From a virus: a DNA stretch of 30,703 bases. The notes under the pieces were generated by a model. The model saw only the letters and a list, made by a program, of their open reading frames with translations, was not told the origin of the DNA and did not search any database. A program made the translations under genes and the position numbers. The DNA lies in the IMG/VR virus record IMGVR_UViG_3300040801_001915, positions 1-30,703 of that record, one strand, 5' to 3'. Each line of letters opens with the position of its first letter. Position 1 is the first letter of the stretch. Positions 27,662 through 30,703 of the stretch are shown here, piece by piece.

Positions 27662-29455
27662 TTATGCGTTCTTGGCGAACGACTCGGCATGGCGGATCGC
27701 AACGTCGCAGTCCTGGAACACGCGCAGGACGAGACCGCCGGAGGCCGCCTTTGCAGCCTCGTCCGGTTTCACGTCGAGCACGCCCCACTGGCCGACGATG
27801 ACCTGGCTGAAATCGCCGAACAGCAGCGTGTTCGCCGGCAACTGCGTGCTGGTCCGTGCGCTGTAGCCGTTGACGACGTTGCCCTCGGAGCAGATGAAGA
27901 TGCCGCTGCCGGAATCCTTCGGCGTGCCCTTCATCTGCGCGCGCACGCCAGGCGTGGTCACCCAGCTCAGCGCACCGTCCAGGGCGTTGGCGGTTTCGAG
28001 CGCGGCCTCGTACTGCAGCACCTCCAACCAATCCGGCACACCCGGCGCGGTGATCGTCACCGTGCCGACGCCGGCGGCGTTGAGGATACCCATAGGCTCC
28101 TTGACGTTGTCGCCGTCGAACACGGCCAGGTCGATCGCCAGCGCGATGCCGCTGATCAGGTCGTTACGCACCATCTGCTCGACAGACGGGCTCGACTGCA
28201 TCAGCAGCTTGCGCGTCATCGGCACGGCGCCAGCGACGGTATGCGGCGTGAGCGTCACGGCACCGGTCGACGGATCGCTGTCGGTGACGTCTTCGTCTTC
28301 GTTCAGCCAGTAGAACGTCGCCGAGCCGGTCAGCTTTGGAATGCTGACGTTACCGACCAGGCCGGGCAGCATCTGCACGCCGGCAGCCATCGCGACCGAG
28401 CGCGCGCGCAAGGCGTCGATGAACAGGTCGCCACGGTGATCGGTACCGACCAGGGTGCCACCGGCCGCCGGCGTACCGGCCGCCAGATCACGCTGCACTT
28501 CCAGTGGCACGTAGAAGCCCTTGGCGTCGCGGCCGAGCCGCTCGGCCACGGCGCGGGAGCATTCGAGCTCGAAGCCGGCCTTCTTCCAGTTGTTGGTCAG
28601 GAACGCGTGGGCCGCCCGCACGATCGAGAACTCCTGCACCTCGGCGCGCACCAGGCCGAGCTCCGACGGCGAACTGACACCCGGCTGCGCATCCTGCCGC
28701 TCGCGCAGCATGCGCCAGACCTCGCCACGAAACTCTTCGTACGGCTTGCCGAACGCGATGAAGTCGTCGCGCATGCGGTCGATACCGAGTTCCGGTGCCC
28801 GCTTGTGCGCATAGTCGCCGAGCTCGCGGATGTTGATCTCGTCACGCGAGACAGAGGCCGTCTCGACGGCAGGCGTGTTGGGTTTGGCTGCCGAACGCTG
28901 AGTGTCGACAGACTCTTGCTGGTGTTCAGCAGTCATAGAGTTTTCCTCATTTTGAGTTTCACGTGCGGACGACGGCGTTTGTGCCTTCGCCCGGTTGATG
29001 CCGACCGATTGGTCGGCGCCTTCGTCGACCAGGCTGACCTCACGCGGACGCCAGTTGATCGCAACAATGCGGTCCGCCTCTTCGCGGATCGCGTAGATAG
29101 ATGCCCCGACACTGGTGTCGGTGAGGATGCCGTCCTGCGCATCGCGGTAGAGCTCGCGGCCACGCGGGTTGGCCGAGAAGCGCATGACGCCGCGCAGCCG
29201 GTTGCCGTCGAGCTGGATATCGGTCACACGCCCGATCGGCACGGCGCGCCGATGCATTTCATGTACCGGGATACCGCGATCGGCCGCCAGGGTGAGGTCG
29301 ACAGCCGACGGATCCATGCTGAGCTCGACCGGCCCCAGGTACGGATCGGCGACCAAGTTGTCGCTGGCGAAGCTGACCGGGATCGTCAGTGCCTCGGCAT
29401 CGGACTCGGCGCGTTCGAGCGTCAACGGGATTGTCAGTTGCTTTTCGGTAGTCAT
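27662..29455 (-). CDS. Prohead protease-major capsid protein fusion (HK97 type)
   Basis: One 597-aa protein that combines the assembly protease and the major capsid protein. Residues 10-160 are an HK97-type (S78) prohead protease with His65/His68 (GIPVHEMHRRAVPIGR), Ser115 (LTDTSVGAS) and the typical WRPREVSLVDEGADQS. Residues about 160-270 are a charged, helical scaffold-like region. Residues 270-597 are the HK97-fold capsid subunit (VQMLPGLVGNVSIPKLTG, MTRKLLMQSSPSVEQMVRND and EPMGILNAAGVG), ending RHAESFAKNA. ATG 29453-29455 overlaps the portal stop (ATGA). An internal ATG at 28936 (Met174) with GAGG eight bases upstream would give a 424-aa scaffold-capsid form. Confidence 0.92.
   Translation of the reverse strand: MTTEKQLTIPLTLERAESDAEALTIPVSFASDNLVADPYLGPVELSMDPSAVDLTLAADRGIPVHEMHRRAVPIGRVTDIQLDGNRLRGVMRFSANPRGRELYRDAQDGILTDTSVGASIYAIREEADRIVAINWRPREVSLVDEGADQSVGINRAKAQTPSSARETQNEENSMTAEHQQESVDTQRSAAKPNTPAVETASVSRDEINIRELGDYAHKRAPELGIDRMRDDFIAFGKPYEEFRGEVWRMLRERQDAQPGVSSPSELGLVRAEVQEFSIVRAAHAFLTNNWKKAGFELECSRAVAERLGRDAKGFYVPLEVQRDLAAGTPAAGGTLVGTDHRGDLFIDALRARSVAMAAGVQMLPGLVGNVSIPKLTGSATFYWLNEDEDVTDSDPSTGAVTLTPHTVAGAVPMTRKLLMQSSPSVEQMVRNDLISGIALAIDLAVFDGDNVKEPMGILNAAGVGTVTITAPGVPDWLEVLQYEAALETANALDGALSWVTTPGVRAQMKGTPKDSGSGIFICSEGNVVNGYSARTSTQLPANTLLFGDFSQVIVGQWGVLDVKPDEAAKAASGGLVLRVFQDCDVAIRHAESFAKNA
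28934..28950 (-). promoter_or_regulatory. Internal ribosome-binding site and start inside the protease-capsid gene
   Basis: GAGGAAAACTCT precedes an in-frame ATG (28934-28936). Initiation here would make capsid precursor without the protease, giving the excess of capsid over protease that assembly needs, as lambda does with C/Nu3. Confidence 0.6.
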
Positions 29456-30703
29456 GCATCAGGCTCCTGTTTGGGCTGCGGCCACTGATCCGCCGGCGGC
29501 ATCTTGTCGGCCTCCAGACGATCGAGGTCGCGGCGCAGTTCGCTCCACACGTCGTCGGGATTGTTGCCGTCCTGCCGTATCAGGCTGGAGATCGAACGAC
29601 GGCGCAGCAGCACCGCCATCAGCGCGGCCTGCTCGTCCTTGGTGGGATCGACCGGCGCCCAGCGGCGAGGTTGGAAGGTAGCGTGTTGAAACTGCCGCAG
29701 GCGTGTCAGATCGAGCGATGCACCGTTCTTCTGCCCGAGCAACCCACGGCGCGCGGCGTAGGCCAGCCAGCGGCGGTAGATCGGCTGCACGAACCACTGC
29801 ACGTACCAGTCCTGCAGCAGCATCCACAGATCGCGCTCGATCTGTGCGCCGTAGCGCAGGCTGGTGTAGTTCACACCTTCGAGGTCATTGGCACCGGTGT
29901 TGTAGTTGATGCACAGGCCCGCTGTGATCCCGCGCAACGCCTCTTTGACGAACTCACCGTGATCGGTGTTTGGCCAGGCCCAGTCCATCGGCTGCAGGTA
30001 CATGCCATATGGCGGCAGGTCGACCTCGCCGGCGGCAATATCCTGCGTCAGCTGACCCTGCTCTTTGACGCCTTTCGGCAACTCGCCAGGGTCCGCCCAT
30101 TCTTCGTACCGGTACTGCGCCGCTTTCGTCGCCGACTGCCTGGCCGCCGTGATCGCGGCGTCCTCGTAGCCTTCGAGCATCGCCATGCGACGAATCGCCG
30201 TGGACGCCCACGGCATACCACGCGACTGCCAGGCCCACTCGGGCAGGTACAGGTGCACGATGTCGTCGGCCACGACACGCTCGCGCTGATTGGCGCCGGC
30301 GCGGTAGGTGCTGGCGAGGGGCTGTAACGCCTCTGGGAAAAAGTGGTAAGCGACCGGGCGCCGATGTCGATTGAACTCGACGCCCATGCGCACGACGTTG
30401 CCATTGGGCAGCACGTCGTTGTAGTCCATGTCGAGCGCCTCGGCATCGATCAGCTCGACCCCGAACTTGGTTGGCGTTCCTGATGTTTCCTCGTGGATTC
30501 GCACGAGCACTTCGCCGTCCTGCGCCGTCAGCCGTACCAACAGGCGGTCTAGACCGTTCCGCGTGTGCTGACCACAGAGCGTCCAGTTGCCACGCTCAGA
30601 CTGTTCGGCCCAGAGCTCCTCAATCCGCACAGCCAGCGCTTCGTCCAGCTTGCCGTTGACGCGCCTCGGCTGCGCCTGCACCACAACCCCGGTCGATCCG
30701 ATC
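29452..30703 (-). CDS. Portal protein, lambda gpB-like, cut by the window edge
   Basis: Forms the dodecameric ring through which DNA enters and leaves the head. The visible 416 residues match the lambda B family: KLDEALAVRIEELWAEQSER, then DGEVLVRIHEE, DIVHLYLPEWAWQSRGMPWA with STAIRRMAMLEGYEDAAITA, and the strong EALRGITAGLCINYNTGAND followed by NYTSLRYGAQIERD. The frame is open to position 30702 (IGSTGVVVQAQ read inward), and family members have roughly 100 more N-terminal residues, so the gene starts outside the window. Its stop overlaps the protease-capsid ATG. The terminase genes should lie just beyond the edge. Confidence 0.92.
   Translation of the reverse strand, partial: IGSTGVVVQAQPRRVNGKLDEALAVRIEELWAEQSERGNWTLCGQHTRNGLDRLLVRLTAQDGEVLVRIHEETSGTPTKFGVELIDAEALDMDYNDVLPNGNVVRMGVEFNRHRRPVAYHFFPEALQPLASTYRAGANQRERVVADDIVHLYLPEWAWQSRGMPWASTAIRRMAMLEGYEDAAITAARQSATKAAQYRYEEWADPGELPKGVKEQGQLTQDIAAGEVDLPPYGMYLQPMDWAWPNTDHGEFVKEALRGITAGLCINYNTGANDLEGVNYTSLRYGAQIERDLWMLLQDWYVQWFVQPIYRRWLAYAARRGLLGQKNGASLDLTRLRQFQHATFQPRRWAPVDPTKDEQAALMAVLLRRRSISSLIRQDGNNPDDVWSELRRDLDRLEADKMPPADQWPQPKQEPDA

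Noticed and set aside
27689-29488. Long open frame of about 600 codons on the plus strand, antisense to the capsid gene
   Set aside because: It mirrors the protease-capsid gene codon for codon in the opposite strand of GC-rich DNA, is rich in Arg and His with no domain, and lacks a ribosome site. The minus-strand protein has clear HK97 motifs.

Overview
The window is most of the genome of a temperate, tailed double-stranded DNA phage. A tape-measure protein, a tail tube and a Z-type minor tail protein point to a long non-contractile (siphovirus) tail. DNA is GC-rich, genes are packed with ATGA/TGATG stop-start overlaps, and the attachment core is the 3' part of a gammaproteobacterial tRNA-Lys(UUU). 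A GC-rich gammaproteobacterium is therefore the likely host. The order matches phage lambda read in reverse complement: tail genes - attP - integrase - early 'left' operon - cI - cro - cII-like - O-like - P-like. The att core carries putative integrase arm sites on BOTH sides, so this looks like the free, unintegrated phage arrangement rather than a prophage end. Both edges are cut: the portal gene runs off the right edge, and the terminase genes and the end of the replication operon lie outside.

Layout. (1) 1-3272, minus strand: the early 'right' operon, with Cro-like repressor, an intrinsic terminator in the lambda tR1 position, CII-like regulator, a 55-aa protein, dNMP kinase, O-like initiator (with an iteron/hairpin cluster inside it that resembles an origin), P-like helicase loader and two small unknowns. 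(2) 3279-3345: divergent control region with three TAGC-N3-GCTA operators. (3) 3345-4665, plus: CI repressor, followed by a membrane/zinc-ribbon/ankyrin protein in the lambda rex position. (4) 4739-8249, plus: the second early promoter with two more operators, then eleven small genes, among them a YfbR-like deoxynucleotidase and an Acb2-type anti-CBASS cyclic-nucleotide sponge. (5) 8292-10605, plus: an integron-type (IntI) tyrosine recombinase, a DUF4224-like protein and the phage integrase, all overlapping. (6) 10608-10836: attP. (7) 10944-11378, plus: a secreted DUF4124 cargo gene. (8) 30703-11379, minus: the late operon, with portal, fused protease-capsid, lysis genes, surface proteins, head-tail joining, tail tube, gpZ, tape measure, hub and tail tip.

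How it works together: CI and Cro probably compete for the five shared palindromes. Lytic growth would run leftward through cro, the terminator, the replication genes and, beyond the left edge, into the late genes that re-enter at the right edge. Lysogeny would use the integrase and attP at the host tRNA-Lys.

Most unusual: the integron-type integrase tied into the phage integration operon; a virion-region M14 metallocarboxypeptidase with nine ETH repeats; a structural gene split by an in-frame TAG exactly where a LamG domain sits inside an Fn3-like domain; the Acb2 homologue; and the lysis genes placed between capsid and head-tail genes.
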